Assembly: GCA_921293015.1 (NCBI GenBank)
Contig: OV121081.1
Span: 26,477,158 to 26,541,157, forward strand
Source of the DNA: Phorcus lineatus
Lineage: Eukaryota > Mollusca > Gastropoda > Trochida > Trochidae
Direction of reading: 5' to 3'
DNA: 64,000 nucleotides
Shown: piece by piece, positions 34,826-45,762 of the stretch
Numbering within the stretch: the stretch's first letter is position 1
How the letters are laid out: each line of letters opens with the position of its first letter
Made by a program: the position numbers and the translations under genes
Notes under the pieces: generated by a model
The model's input: the letters and a program-made list of their open reading frames with translations, nothing else
The model's database searches: none
Told to the model about the DNA's origin: nothing

Positions 34826-35700
34826 TTGGTACAGGAATTCCTATCCGATGCTAGCAATGGAAAAGGCGAATGTGGTGGAGCATATAGTATTCTCCAAGAT
34901 AGTCGGCGTGAAATAAACGAAATGTCGGACCATCAACTTACAACTGTCTTGTGCATCTTTGTCATAGCAATAAAAAAGGAAATGGTAAAGATTATCCGGG
35001 GAAGGGTGTTACCTAGTTTGAGTAGGATACAACGCAATTTGAAACACCAATGTCGAGAGCTGACTTTTCATATATTCACACTTGAAGCTGACGATTGATA
35101 ACGTGATGCAGGAGACGGGTGAACGTGAAGTTGGTATTCAGATGCGGCAAAGATCACAAAACTTTCCTATGCAGTAAAGGCATGTTAGGCTGATACACAC
35201 CGTAGGTTCTGGATTGGATGAATTTTGGACTGAGAGGTGACTTAGAAGAACACCTTCGGTTCAGTTTCAGAAATTTCGGTGTGAAAACTGGTAGTGAAGG
35301 TCAGAATCATTTACAGTGTACCAAAAAGTTTCTAAGACTTAAAGGGTCGGTTTGAAACACCGCAAAATAGACTCTTTCATAATCGAGGGTACCAGAATGT
35401 AATTTTTCCAACTTTATTGCCGGCGCCTTCAAGGAGAAAGAGACCCAGATGTTTACTTTTTTCGACCTCAAACAAATCCAAAAGGGCAAGTGTGGTATTC
35501 AAAACAAGGATCCGGACATAAATAGCAGGTGTTGTTAAAAGGTTAATGAGTAATGCAGGAAGTGAAAGTTACTACACCATTCACTCGCTTGGAGCATCTT
35601 CACAGGCATGGACTATCAGAAAGTGAAGGAACAAACAGGTCACAGAAGCATGGCAGTAGAAAATAAAAAGCAGACATCAGATGTTCAAAATCGTCATTTG
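34826..35700 (+). pseudogene. Purine-rich, higher-GC segment: possible decayed coding sequence of unknown origin
   Basis: This 0.87-kb segment is visibly richer in G, C and purines than its neighbours. Its first 273 bp (34826-35098) are open for 90 codons (start TTG; contains SDASNGKGECGGAYSILQDS and KEMVKIIRGRVLPSLSRI). Downstream frames break repeatedly. A minus-strand frame at 35307-35489 is also open. No family is recognised. Base composition and a decaying frame suggest an old processed pseudogene or inserted element, but no domain supports this. Confidence 0.3.
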
Positions 35701-36792
35701 TCAAAAAATGGATAATGATTTGGAGAAGGAACTCAAGCGTTTCTTAGTTTATGAAAATTGTTAAAATATCACAATAAACCAATATTATTGAACGACAGTT
35801 TGGTTACGTTTTTTTTCGAAAATTCATTATCGTATCTATTGTGGATTTACTGCACGCCAGGTGGTAGTTCATGGTTGGTGTTCATGGTAAAGTAAGGTTA
35901 TGGAAATGAAGTTCTCGTCTAATCAATGAAGGTAGTGTGGAACAGTTTTTAACTATTGCTTGTCACATGATCTAGGCAGTTATGTATTTGTTAATGTCAG
36001 GATAACGTTAGGATATGTCTTAGTTCAAACTTGATATGATAGCATTGTTTAGGCTCATAATTTTCAATAACAGTATTCATATTAACAGATTTGAATAAAT
36101 AATATTCCTGTTCAATTTAAATAACAGATGTCATTGTTATTGTATATGTAAAATCCTTATTAATTTGTATTCATGCCCTTGTCAAAAGCATGAATTCATC
36201 GTCTTGGGAATTTATTTTTTGTAAAAATTTTGCAATTTGATATCATGTCTAAACTATTGTGTCTGTGATAAATCAATTACAATTTAAAAGCATGATTCAT
36301 TTGGAACCTTGTAATACATGACTTAATCCCAGTAAAGTTAGTTGTCACATACGCCTGTCTAGATCATTTTCCATGCACGTGTAATGTGTTTATGACAGAC
36401 ATATCAAATACAAAACGTTCAAAGATTTCCTTTCTATTAACTTGCATCTGAAGGTTCTTTACGTGCGTAGACTGTTCCACTAACGTACTCACTTCCTCAG
36501 CCTGACTTTCAAAGACTCGAGGACACAGTCTGAATTTAATCAAAGATTAAATGTGTCCCATCAACAACATATACATGTAATCCGCACTATTTACTGACGT
36601 AAATTTGCAATTTCACAGAAAACAGATTAGTAATAGCAAGGGCAACTCAATGTGGAACTTAATCTCTTTAAACATTTCGAAAATGAAATAATATTACCAT
36701 ATCTATCAAACTGTATATTGGATAAAATGTGTTCTAAAATTCTATTTGTATCAATACCTTATGGCAATATTTAAAAAATATATTGTTCATAA
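35701..36792. other. Non-coding stretch with a module B fragment
   Basis: At about 35935-36160, AACTATTGCTTGTCACATGA and TTCATATTAACAGATTTGAATAAATAAT match the sequence following module B6 (43760-43900). The rest holds no gene. Confidence 0.45.
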
Positions 36793-36825
36793 CACGTTAA
36801 ACCCAAAGTCACTCACTTAGTAACT
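36793..36825 (+). mobile_element. Isolated SINE tail fragment
   Basis: ACACGTTAAACCCAAAGTCACTCACTTAG is the 3' tail motif shared by SINE families A and B. The body upstream is not recognisable. Confidence 0.5.
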
Positions 36826-36877
36826 GTTGTGCTCCTAGAAGATTTCTAAACACCTTTAGGTCAAGGGGAGGCCTGAT

Positions 36878-37285
36878 ATGCAATTCAGTTCTTTCAATTC
36901 TTTGAAATTTAGTGCATTTGTATGTAAATACGTATCTGATAATGTTTTAAGAAAATTAATTACTGGATGTACAATTATTTCATGTTCTAGTACAAGACAC
37001 AGAGCTAAAACAAAAGCTACGAACGATGACCGAGTGACCTTAATGTTTAACAGCATGTCGTTTTTCAAACAATACCAGTTCTTTGATATCATGAGCAAAG
37101 CAAGGCCAATGAAGGTTCCTTTGACACAAAACAGGTCAATTATTGTGTTGCATTTCAAGAAGTCATCTGTCTCTTGTATCAAGATAATAACAAATAACAT
37201 AAGCCTATCATATTTCTTACTTGATGATTTGACAATCTTGTTAAATACATGTATTTATTTGTCAAGGAACATGTTTCCTTTTTAA
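36878..37285 (+). CDS. Open frame of 135 codons, doubtful; opposite strand also open
   Basis: A + frame from ATG at 36878 to TAA encodes a basic middle (SSTRHRAKTKATNDDRVTLM) and a more hydrophobic end (ISLSYFLLDDLTILLNTC). The middle loosely recalls the third loop/TM6 boundary of rhodopsin-like receptors, but TM6 lacks a continuous hydrophobic run and the CWxP and NPxxY motifs are missing. The minus strand is open at 36856-37200 with more convincing hydrophobic stretches (GTFIGLALLMIS; SFVAFVLALCLVL). The segment is paralogous to about 23360-23700, where both frames have stops. I cannot choose a strand or a family. It may be non-coding. Confidence 0.2.
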   Translation: MQFSSFNSLKFSAFVCKYVSDNVLRKLITGCTIISCSSTRHRAKTKATNDDRVTLMFNSMSFFKQYQFFDIMSKARPMKVPLTQNRSIIVLHFKKSSVSCIKIITNNISLSYFLLDDLTILLNTCIYLSRNMFPF

Positions 37286-37489
37286 GAAATCCAATTAACA
37301 TTCTTATCACTATTTATCGGATTATTGTGGATGCAATAATAAAACATGGTTCGATAATTATGTAAGTATGAATGTAGAATGTAGTTGTATGTTTAGAAGT
37401 AATTACAGTATTCATGACAATGATGTAATCGAGTATCCTTGTTTGTCATCGAAATAAAAATTGAAAACGTTGACTTTAAATTTTTAATC
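37286..37489. other. Spacer upstream of module B4
   Basis: TTTAGAAGTAATTACAGTATT and ATCGAGTATCCTTGTTTGTCAT match the equivalent spacer before B2 (23690-23745). No gene. Confidence 0.5.
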
Positions 37490-37775
37490 TAACCTGTTTT
37501 GACAAGCACTTTACGCTTAAGAGTCCCTTTGGAATACAAACTGGAATTTGAAGTGTTCAGTGTAATATATTCACTGTCGAAAGAGACCATTTTATCATTA
37601 GACTACAAAAGCTGTAACACCGCCGAGTAGGATAATATGTAGAAGTATCTTTAAGTATTGATTTCACATTACTGTGACACATTTGTGGTCCTGTACATGT
37701 GTGTCAAACTCAATTTCTATTTTTTACGAAAGTACAAAACAAGCATTCAAAAGAAACCCCTTGAGTAAGGTTAAA
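37490..37775 (+). pseudogene. Module B, copy 4: decayed exon-like sequence
   Basis: After GACAAG the frame reads STLRLRVPLEYKLEFEVFSV and then SLSKETILSLDYKSCNTAE before a TAG. It therefore stays open further than copy 2 but not to the end. The 3' edge (CCCCTTGAGTAAGG) sits where copy 2 has its GTAAGT donor and retains a weak GTAAGG. No known family. Confidence 0.5.
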
Positions 37776-39099
37776 GTAAAATTATTGAAATCCTTTAAGG
37801 AAATTCATACTTGTTTGTGACAAAATTCCAAAATGCTATAATCTTTAAATTGGGAATGCTTACAATAAATAACTTTACGAAAAACAAATAGTGACAACTA
37901 ATGAAATACAATGATCACCAGCTAGTTTGATGGTCAGATTTAATGTTATTACCTCTACAGCTTAAAGGTATTAGTAAGCATGATTTGATTTCATTCATAT
38001 CGCTCAGAGTAGGGGAAATGATTTGGACCAAGTTTGTCCCTTTTTTCTTTTTCTGATTTCAAGTGGTATTATACACAAAATAATTATTCCAAATTGTTTA
38101 TTGATTAAAGTATTTCTTAACGTTAACACAATGTACAACTGACAATAATACGATTGATATTGCCGACATTGATAGCTATTGCCTACTCATCGTTGTTACA
38201 CCTCATGATATAGTTTCCAAACTTTTCGGCTCGATAACGTTTCTTTTGTATTCCTTCAGTTCAAATTATTCAATTGAAACTGTTATATATCTTTAGACCT
38301 AGGCACTGTTTTACAAATAACGTTTCATTATGAAAATGATCCCTTTTAAATTGTCACAGGATTGACATTTTGTTGAAGGACAGGTTTAATTTTTTACAGG
38401 CTTCTCTAACTTTCAAACATAGTAAACATAATATGTACAATTCCCATACGAAAATGAATTCAGGAAAATGCTTCTGCATCAGCATATTGTTTAAAATGGT
38501 GACCTAAACCCTAAACTTGATCTAATTAATATGGCACTAACTTCAATTTGTCTTTCAAGACATTGTTTGTGGAACCGTATTCAGGTAATTACTTTTTGAT
38601 CTAAAGACAACTGCATCATACTAGCCATCATGCATTTTAAGGTACCAGTTGCCTTGTCTTATTCATTTTGTGACTATATTTGTTCCAGTACTGTGCTAAG
38701 AAGTCAGATTTATCACTACCTAGAAAGAGGGAAACGATCTGATTTAGATCTGATACGACAGAGATGAACATGCGCCATGTGTACAAGCAACATGTTTGAA
38801 GGTGATGCATGTATAGATTTGTAGATTATCTTGAACTGAACTTTGAACTTGAAAGTTAATTGATATCATTTCGCTATATTTTGTGCATGAAGTTTACAAT
38901 CAGATAAGAGTCTGTTTTGTATTTTCGAATGTACTTGTTTTTGTTTATGCCTGGTTAATTTGGTCAAATTTACACTTAAAAACACAAATGCAAACTGTAA
39001 AAAAATATGAATTCAATTGCAGTTACACAATATCCATTGGTAACATTATAAAATAGAGTAAAAGACTAATATTTGAATATGTTGCAGTTTGATGGTTGA
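37776..39099. other. Non-coding stretch of array unit 4
   Basis: Paralogous in patches to 24100-25350 (see that entry). No open frame of note. Confidence 0.5.
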
Positions 39100-39260
39100 A
39101 AGATTGCACCAATTGACTTACAATGTATGCTTTATTTTCGTTTAATGCAGTTGTTATGTGAGGCAGATGCTCAACATCTGGTTGAACACCATGAAGTATG
39201 TAATGAAACCCTCTTTCATCCTAAAATAGATGTTTTTGTATACACGTTTATTTATGATTG
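39100..39260 (+). repeat. Module D, copy 2
   Basis: GCACCAATTGACTTACAATG, GTGAGGCAGATGCTCAACA and TTCATCCTAAAATAGATG. A short insertion (CTGGTTGAACA) distinguishes it from copy 1. Confidence 0.75.
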
Positions 39261-40339
39261 GTAATACAAATTAAGTTTTATGGTTTTACAGTCTAAACAG
39301 AAAGAGAAGTGCTGAAGTGACCAAAACATATCATCTACTTCCTTGAGTGTCAACATTCAAGAAAGTAAGCTTAACTATTTGAGCTTATTTGCGCTTTGAT
39401 GTCCGCACCTTAGCAAAGCAATACTCTTCTTTGGTTTTCTGCTGATGATAATGTTTACACGCAATATTATTTAATGTAAATTGGAAATAAACATTAAGCA
39501 TTTTACCCTTTGAATGTCTGCATATATGCGAATTATCTCATGGGTTTTGCAAGAACCATAATATTTACACGAGTTGGTATTACCCACTAAGTTCTCTCCC
39601 TTTGATCTTTCAAGCATTTCAATCCTCAAAAAAAACACCTATATATAGGGATTTTTTGGACAGTAAAAAGGATGCTTGACAACAGTTTTGTAAGCAAATT
39701 TAAATCAAGTGCATTGCATTTTTAAGGAATTGATGTAAGTTAAATATTTGATTACAAGTAATCATATCGTTCTCTGTTTTGTTTCTGGTGCTTGTTGGGT
39801 TTCCAAGGAGAACCATATATTGAAATACAGATTAATTTGGGAACATTCCATTGTATGCAATCGCATAATGAATTTGATTATGCCATGAAATTGTCAATTT
39901 AATCTATCAAGTTTTTAATTTGCACAATGAAGCTCACTGAGTTTATTTATAAAATAAAAGTTTGCATTTCAATGATTTCTTGAAGAAGAATGTGTTACTC
40001 AAAAATGTTGAAAGGATTATCAAAAAATGTTATCCCTTTTATTTAAACAAGCACCGTTTGAATTTTGAGAGTCATTTAGAAAAGATGTTATCATAAATAC
40101 TACATGAGATGAATTTGTTTATAGTTTTGAATTTTTGTGGTAACGAAAATAAATATCTTAACTTCAAGATTTAAAAATGATTTAAGAGGCTATCTAAATG
40201 CAGATTAGAAAAGCAATGTAAAATCAAGATTGATAACATATAAATTTGCATATTATTGACAACGATGCTGATGATTTGTAGAATTTTCTCAAATATACAT
40301 TGTACATTAACTATCAGTCGATGGTTATACTTTAGGTGT
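39261..40339. other. Non-coding stretch of array unit 4; empty site for the 26.8-kb transposon
   Basis: Aligns with 25500-26787 and 28963-29150 with no sign of the 2.2-kb element in between. No gene. Confidence 0.6.
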
Positions 40340-40620
40340 TTTCTGTCATATACTTTCAGTCTGACCCAAGCAATTTGTTTACCGTGAGAAAATTACAAGC
40401 ATCTTTAATGTCTTCAACTCATTAACTTTTTACCTGTCACACTATGACAGATGTAAATAACTAATTTCCTTCTCAGGAAGGGCACAATATGGGGGATACA
40501 TAATGTTCTCTCACAAAAGGCACCACATGATGTAAATAGCAATAGATGTTGAATACGATCTTAAAAGAAATTCATGTCAGCCAAGTATCACATCTGTCAC
40601 TAAATTTGCAGAAAAGTAGT
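40340..40620 (+). repeat. Module C, copy 3
   Basis: TTTGTTTACCGTGAGAAAAT, CATGATGTAAATAGCAATAG and CCAAGTATCACATCTGTCACT in the order seen at 21660 and 29150. Confidence 0.7.
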
Positions 40621-41149
40621 TCTTATTTCGCAGGTATTGATATTCCTGTGTGATAAATTTTTTTTGGTTTAAGAAACTCTTGGACATACTTGTACATCGT
40701 TATGTATACATCAAGAAGGTACCTGTACAAACCAATGAATTTGCCATTGAAACACAAGTTCTGTTAACGAAACTGTTTACTGATTAGTTATTGTGGTTAC
40801 AATGTTGACAGTTTTTCATCATGAATACTTATGTAGTCCAATTTAGATAGTGTTCCATTTGGAATTCAATGCCCGGTGGAGGTGGATAATGATTATATCA
40901 AATCACGTATTCACAAATTTTTTTCATAAAATATTTTGATAAAACTGTATGTCACTGCAAAACAACGTTTGGTGAAGAAAAAATACTAATCAAACCAACA
41001 ATTATATGTTAAAGGCGAGTACAGGTTTTATGAATTGTTCTAATGAAATATATTAGTTCAGTTATTATCAAAGTATTAGGTAGTTTAAATAGTCATATAT
41101 TTTAAATCGTAATAATATGTTTTTGACAGTGTATATTAATGAAGGATCA
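40621..41149. other. Non-coding stretch before module A4
   Basis: The final about 150 bp match 30810-30960. No gene or other repeat is seen. Confidence 0.45.
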
Positions 41150-41370
41150 TCAAACCTTCTTCTTACTGATGAGAGAAGTACTTGTTGATATATAGATGAG
41201 GTTTTATCGATCAAGCCCTGCAGGGCTTTGAAATCATGTTTTATCAGGTAAGGTCATCTTTAGTTAATACGCTATAGATGACTTGTTTACAGAGAGGATT
41301 TGGTTTGAAGATTTATTTGACTCCAAAATACCGTGAAAAATTAGATTGATATTCATCTCATTTTATTTAC
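41150..41370 (+). repeat. Module A, copy 4
   Basis: Uninterrupted leader ACTTGTTGATATATAGATGAGG followed by the core (TTTTATCGATCAAGCCCTGC, AAATCATGTTTTATCAGG). Used here as the empty site for the 362-bp element at 30979. Confidence 0.75.
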
Positions 41371-42094
41371 TTTTCGTATCACCCATAATACGGTGAATCC
41401 CCCATAACATGGTGTATGGCAATATTCAGTTTAAGAAACTAACTGTAGATGTGCCGTGGTAAATGTATATAGATTCGAGCAAAAAATTAAACAGTTGAGC
41501 CATTTCGTTTAACATTTGAAGCCAATTCCATATTCAAAGTTTTGATTATTGGAAAAGTTTCTGAAACCAGATTTGTATTTTTTTCTTAGGGGTAGTTCTG
41601 ATGCCTTTAAGGACCATGACCACTTATATGATCTTCTTTCCCAAACATTAATCCTTATTACTGCAACTTAAGACTAACTGTTATTACGTTTAAGTTGAAC
41701 AGTAAACGTATGTATCATGCACGACAGAGAGATGGAAGCAACTTTTTCCCATTAAGGCAATTAAATAAGTTTGTGTTTTCTTTGATATCAAGAGCAATTA
41801 CAAAACAATTTGACCAAAAACGTAAATTTAATTTTTGTTTTGTCATCTTTGCTGTAAACGTGTGTGGTTTACCGCTCCATGTTCAAATAATGCATAGTTG
41901 TGAATTATGGTTACTGGGAAAAAGTGATTGGGTTACTTGAAAACGTTTTTGAAGCCTTACCAAAAATATGCATGTATGATTAAAATAAAATCTTCTTATT
42001 GATACCATAACTTATCAATTTGAGGTTTATTGTCATTAAAACAAAACTTAAAAACGTCAAATTTCTCTGAGTTGAATTTGATTTTGATTTGTTT
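41371..42094. other. Non-coding stretch of array unit 5
   Basis: Partly paralogous to 31600-32320 (shared CTTGAAAACGTTT and a TATGCATGTATG region). The 81-codon frame at 41695-41940 starts at TTG and has no recognisable domain. Confidence 0.45.
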
Positions 42095-42235
42095 TTTACA
42101 AGCATTTCTCGCTCAGTCCCTGTGGAATAAAAACTTGCTCCTCAAGTGTTCAAATTTTTTGTTCGTTAACATTAAAAGCCAAGACAATTTCATCCACAGA
42201 AAATCTGTCATCAGATGCCATTAACTGTTGATTTT
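42095..42235 (+). pseudogene. Module B, copy 5 (degenerate)
   Basis: ACAAGCATTTCTCGCTCAGTCCCTGTGGAATAA and CTCAAGTGTTC identify the module. A TAA directly replaces the Tyr/Cys codon after the VPVE equivalent. The copy is short and runs into module A5. Confidence 0.5.
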
Positions 42236-42489
42236 CTCGTTATTTTATAAAATTGTATTTTTAAAATTATGCATGTGTATAAATATATTGATGTTTTTTT
42301 TATGGTTGATTTTTTTGAGCAAAAATAATCAGGGACATATTAAAATTATAAAACTATTAATACTGACATACCTCTTCATTGACCACTTGGTGAAAAATCA
42401 ATAATAAAATACACAATGTCCGAACTTATTTGTCCAGTATCCACATTATTAAGCGGGTATCTTAAATTGTTACTTGACAGGTTTCTACT
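42236..42489. other. Spacer between B5 and A5
   Basis: AT-rich spacer with nothing recognisable. Confidence 0.4.
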
Positions 42490-42670
42490 CTAGTGATCTG
42501 AACGACACACATAGATATAGAGTTAAGACATTATCGACCCAGACCAGCAGGGAATTGTAAATCAAGTTTAATCACATAAAATTCCCCTCAATTGTCCAAA
42601 CTTTCAAATACGGTGAGAATTGTAATTGATATTCATGGCATGATATTCACATTATAATTGACGAAACCAT
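42490..42670 (+). repeat. Module A, copy 5
   Basis: ACATTATCGACCCAGACCAGCAGGG and ACGGTGAGAATTGTAATTGATATTCATGGCATG. Most similar to copy 6 at 44890, sharing its variant 3' half. Confidence 0.75.
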
Positions 42671-43611
42671 GTTGCACAGAAAAGCAAAGAATTAAAGATG
42701 AATGAATGACTTAATCCATTCTTGTTCCTGAAATGTTATTTGTTAAAACAAGTAATTTGGACTCAGCGACTAAATTCAGGATTTGAAATGACAATCCGTT
42801 GTGTTATTATACTATTTCACTTCACAAATGCATGATCGATTAACATTTGTTTGAATTACTGATGTTGCCCTTACACTTAATGTTATTTATATGAATATGA
42901 GTTTCAAATACGAAACGTCATAATTAAAAAAAACACCTTAGCATTGTGAATCTTTAGTATGAGGAGTCAATTGTTCTTAGAGATAACGAAATGAATATTA
43001 GTGGCAAGATAAATGTAGATAATGGCTCAAATTATCAACAGTGCCCAAAATTGAAATAAATAAATGTTTAGTTTGGTTCGCAGGCTGAACAGTAACAGCA
43101 AGCATAAATTCGCTGCCTACACGTCAAAGCACCTTATTCACATAATATCCGAGAACCATCGGCAGAAAACAATCTGTTGAAGTGCATTTGATTATTCAGA
43201 TAAGACAAGTTTGTTTGTGGATTATTTTAAAATCCGAAGCAAATCAAGAACACTAAAAGTTCATTTCAACCAAAAGCAGATATTAATATATAATTTTGTG
43301 TAGCAATCAATGTTGTTTAAGTGGTTGATCTGCGGCGTTTATATGAGCAAAAACTCTGTGAGCAACAGTTACTGAAGAAGTGGTTGAACTTGGAAGCCTT
43401 ATCAAATTATGCATTTTTATTTTAATAAATATTTTCTTATATTTCTTTCTATATCTTCAACAACTGTTTCCAACTGCACACAAGGAATATTTACGCATAT
43501 ATTTCCGAAGATTTAACTTTTCATCGTAAAATGTTGTGAGATAAGAACTTTATGTCTAAGAAGTTATTACAATCTTCGTCAGGAGTTATTGGTTCGAGTT
43601 TCCGAAATATA
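42671..43611. other. Non-coding stretch between A5 and B6
   Basis: Its second half (43080-43600) matches 31900-33430 in unit 3 and, from 43440, 56700-56880 in unit 7. No gene. Confidence 0.5.
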
Positions 43612-43800
43612 TGTACCGTTCCTGTGGAATGCAAATGGCATTTGAAGTGTTCAATTTGATAAATTCACTGCCATAAAACATCAAACCCTTTGATCACCAG
43701 AACAGAAAAACTGCCGTCAACCTGTGTAGACGGTGTAGAAGTGCTTATAATTATTCATTTTCACTTGATTAGAGGTTTTTCTTAATGTCATTTTGCAGTT
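43612..43800 (+). pseudogene. Module B, copy 6: decayed exon-like sequence
   Basis: CCTGTGGAATGC, GGCATTTGAAGTGTTCAATTTG and CACTGCCATAAAACATCAAACCC. The TAA in CCATAA breaks the frame, and a base deleted near GCAAATGG shifts it relative to copy 7. No gene product expected. Confidence 0.5.
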
Positions 43801-44629
43801 AACATGAAGATAATTGTTAGTACAAGCTGGATATAATAAGATTGGTATCGATACCAATATTCATATAAACGGGTTTAAATAAATAATTCCTGTTTAAAAT
43901 TCCAAATCATCTGCCATTGTCCTTTTTATGCTTGAAACAAGCACGTGAAAAAATGTAATGTTGCACGAGATGAAAGAGGTTATGGAAATTAAGCAAGCTC
44001 CTTCTTAAAATTTGCAATCTATATCATACTGATACCAAAGAACAATGCCATTAACTTGTCGATTATTTTTTCCTAGAATCCAATTATTATCCAAATTAAT
44101 CACCTACAAGTATTGCAAAGAAGTAACCGTGAGTCCGGTTTTGGTACACTTTGTGCTCGTCTAACGTAAAGTAACAATAACGACAACTTCATCATAATCT
44201 CTTACCCCTATGGACACATTTTAAAGGAAGAGGATCAGGTTCATAATATATACATAAATGTTCTATGTCTCTTGTTCCTCAAAAGATATTTCTACTTGTT
44301 CAATAAATTTGCATTAAGGAATACCCTAAAACAACGAAAATAGTAAACATTAATCGAAAATAAGGTGGGTATTAATAGATAACCTAGTAAGGAAACCACA
44401 TTTAAGAGGACCTTATGTACAAAAAAAGTCACAAATATGTTTTCCTTAAATATATTATTCAAGTTATATTAATTCAAATATGTCCTTCACCTTATGAAAT
44501 GAGAACTGTTCGTTTTAAGTTTATATACATAGAGTATTTCTTTCGAAATTTTGGGGATCTAATATATGCTTTGCAACATGTATAATTGATCATATTTGAT
44601 ATATTGATATTATGTGTCAATGACGTTCT
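43801..44629. other. Non-coding stretch
   Basis: The first 100 bp match 36000-36130. The remainder shows nothing recognisable. Confidence 0.45.
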
Positions 44630-44755
44630 GTGGTGGCAATAGTTCAAACCGATGTATAGCGTTGCGGGCTTTCTACCAGCATCATACTAGCAGTCGTGAA
44701 TGAAATTAAATGCTCTTGAGTCCGCACTTTAACCCCAAATCACCTCACTTCAGTC
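44630..44755 (+). mobile_element. SINE family B, 5'-truncated fragment
   Basis: TGGTGGCAATAG..GATGTATAGC, GTTGCGGGCTTTCTACCAGC and the CTTTAACCCCAAATCACCTCACTTC tail match the body and tail of the element at 9625-9850. The tRNA-like head is absent. Confidence 0.65.
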
Positions 44756-44889
44756 ACAGAAAATATACGCTTTGTGATAGATATATAGTTACTGACAATG
44801 AACACTAAACCATGACTCAGTAGAGATTAGTTGAAATACCAGTTCAAGTTATTACTCAAGTAACTTAAAATGTTAGTTCATAGGTCGGA

Positions 44890-45140
44890 AACTCAGTCGT
44901 TCTTCTTTACTGATCTGAAAGACACACACAGATATATAGTGAAGACATTATCGACCCAGACGCGCAGGGAATTGCAAATCAAGTTTTATCACATACGATT
45001 CCTCTTAAGTTTACACACGATTGACGCTTTGTTGACGGAAAGGATTTAGTTTCTCAAGATTTTTCTAACTTTCAAATACGGTGAGAATTAGAATTGATAT
45101 TTATGGCATGTTATTTACATTCGAATTGACGAAACTGTGT
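44890..45140 (+). repeat. Module A, copy 6
   Basis: ACATTATCGACCCAGACGCGCAGGG, TTTGTTGACGGAAAGGATTTAG and AATACGGTGAGAATTAGAATTG, the same 3' half as at 42490 and 57440. Confidence 0.75.
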
Positions 45141-45389
45141 TGCAAAGAAACGCAAAGAAAGAACGATGAAAGAGTGACTTACAGCTCTTTCATTGGTATT
45201 GAAATTGACACTTAAAAGTTTGACCAAGAAATTTGGGCTCAAGCATTAGATTCAGGACTTAAATAGACAATACTTTTTTATATTTACTATTTCATTTCAC
45301 ACTGTTACTCAATTAATAAATATGATTCTTCGTTCAAATATGAAATTTCACAAATGAGAAACGCCATAGCATTGTGAATTGTTCCTTTA
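45141..45389. other. Non-coding spacer
   Basis: Partly matches 57550-57680 (TTTGGGCTCAAGCATTAG against TTTTGGCTCAATGATTAG). No gene. Confidence 0.45.
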
Positions 45390-45545
45390 AGGTGAGGTGA
45401 TAATGGGTTTTCACGCCGCTTTCAAAAATATTTCCAATAACACGGATGCTAACACCAATTTGGCTATGCATTGCGGTGAAACCTTTGTGAATCGGCTTGA
45501 ACTAGCGAACCATGGGTGGTTCTGTGCTGATATTCAGTGTAGCAT
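45390..45545 (-). mobile_element. SINE family B, 5'-truncated copy
   Basis: On the minus strand it runs from GCTACACTGAATATCAG through AACCACCCATGGTTCG, GCAATGCATAGCC and GGAAATATTTTTGAAAGCGG to GTGAAAACCCATTATCACC, colinear with 9680-9850. The tRNA-like head is missing. Confidence 0.75.
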
Positions 45546-45559
45546 TGCAACCAAACCTT

Positions 45560-45762
45560 ACTTCCTGTAGAACAAATAGAGAACAAGTTCTATAGATGTA
45601 CACTTACTTTATTGTAGGATTACGACGTTTCGGTGTAAATACCATCACCGTTGTCAAGTGATGAACGATGCCTCTCAAAGAAGCCTGTAGATCAGTTTTC
45701 TACTGCAGACAATACGATCCGAAGCCGCACAGGATAACCACTGTGCTATCCCGACAACTAAA
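45560..45762 (-). mobile_element. Second tRNA-derived SINE type with a PLE/LINE-like tail
   Basis: Minus strand: AGTTGTCGGGATAGCACAGTGG resembles a tRNA 5' half with an A box (TAGCACAGTGG), followed by TTCGGATCGTATTGTC near the B-box position, then a body and the tail GGTGATGGTATTTACACCGAAAC. The tail looks like a degenerate hammerhead core, with GTGATG in place of CTGATGA, a 3-bp stem, and GAAAC. It abuts the family B SINE, so one was inserted beside or into the other. Confidence 0.6.

Larger units (their letters stand above)
30790..36000 (+). repeat. Array unit 3 (A3, fragmented B3 and extra segments)
   Basis: The unit starts with sequence matching 40990-41180 (GTTTTATGATATGTTCTAATG; GAGGATCATCAACCCTTCTTC). 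It is interrupted by the 362-bp element at 30979-31340 and then carries A3 at 31345 and B-related pieces near 32400-32600, 33440-33570 and 35935-36000. The sequence at 31900-33430 is paralogous to about 43080-43600 and partly to 41640-42030. Confidence 0.6.

Noticed and set aside
36878..37285. Calling this a GPCR pseudogene
   Set aside because: The resemblance is limited to a short basic motif. TM6 hydrophobicity, CWxP and NPxxY are absent, and the paralogue gives no support.
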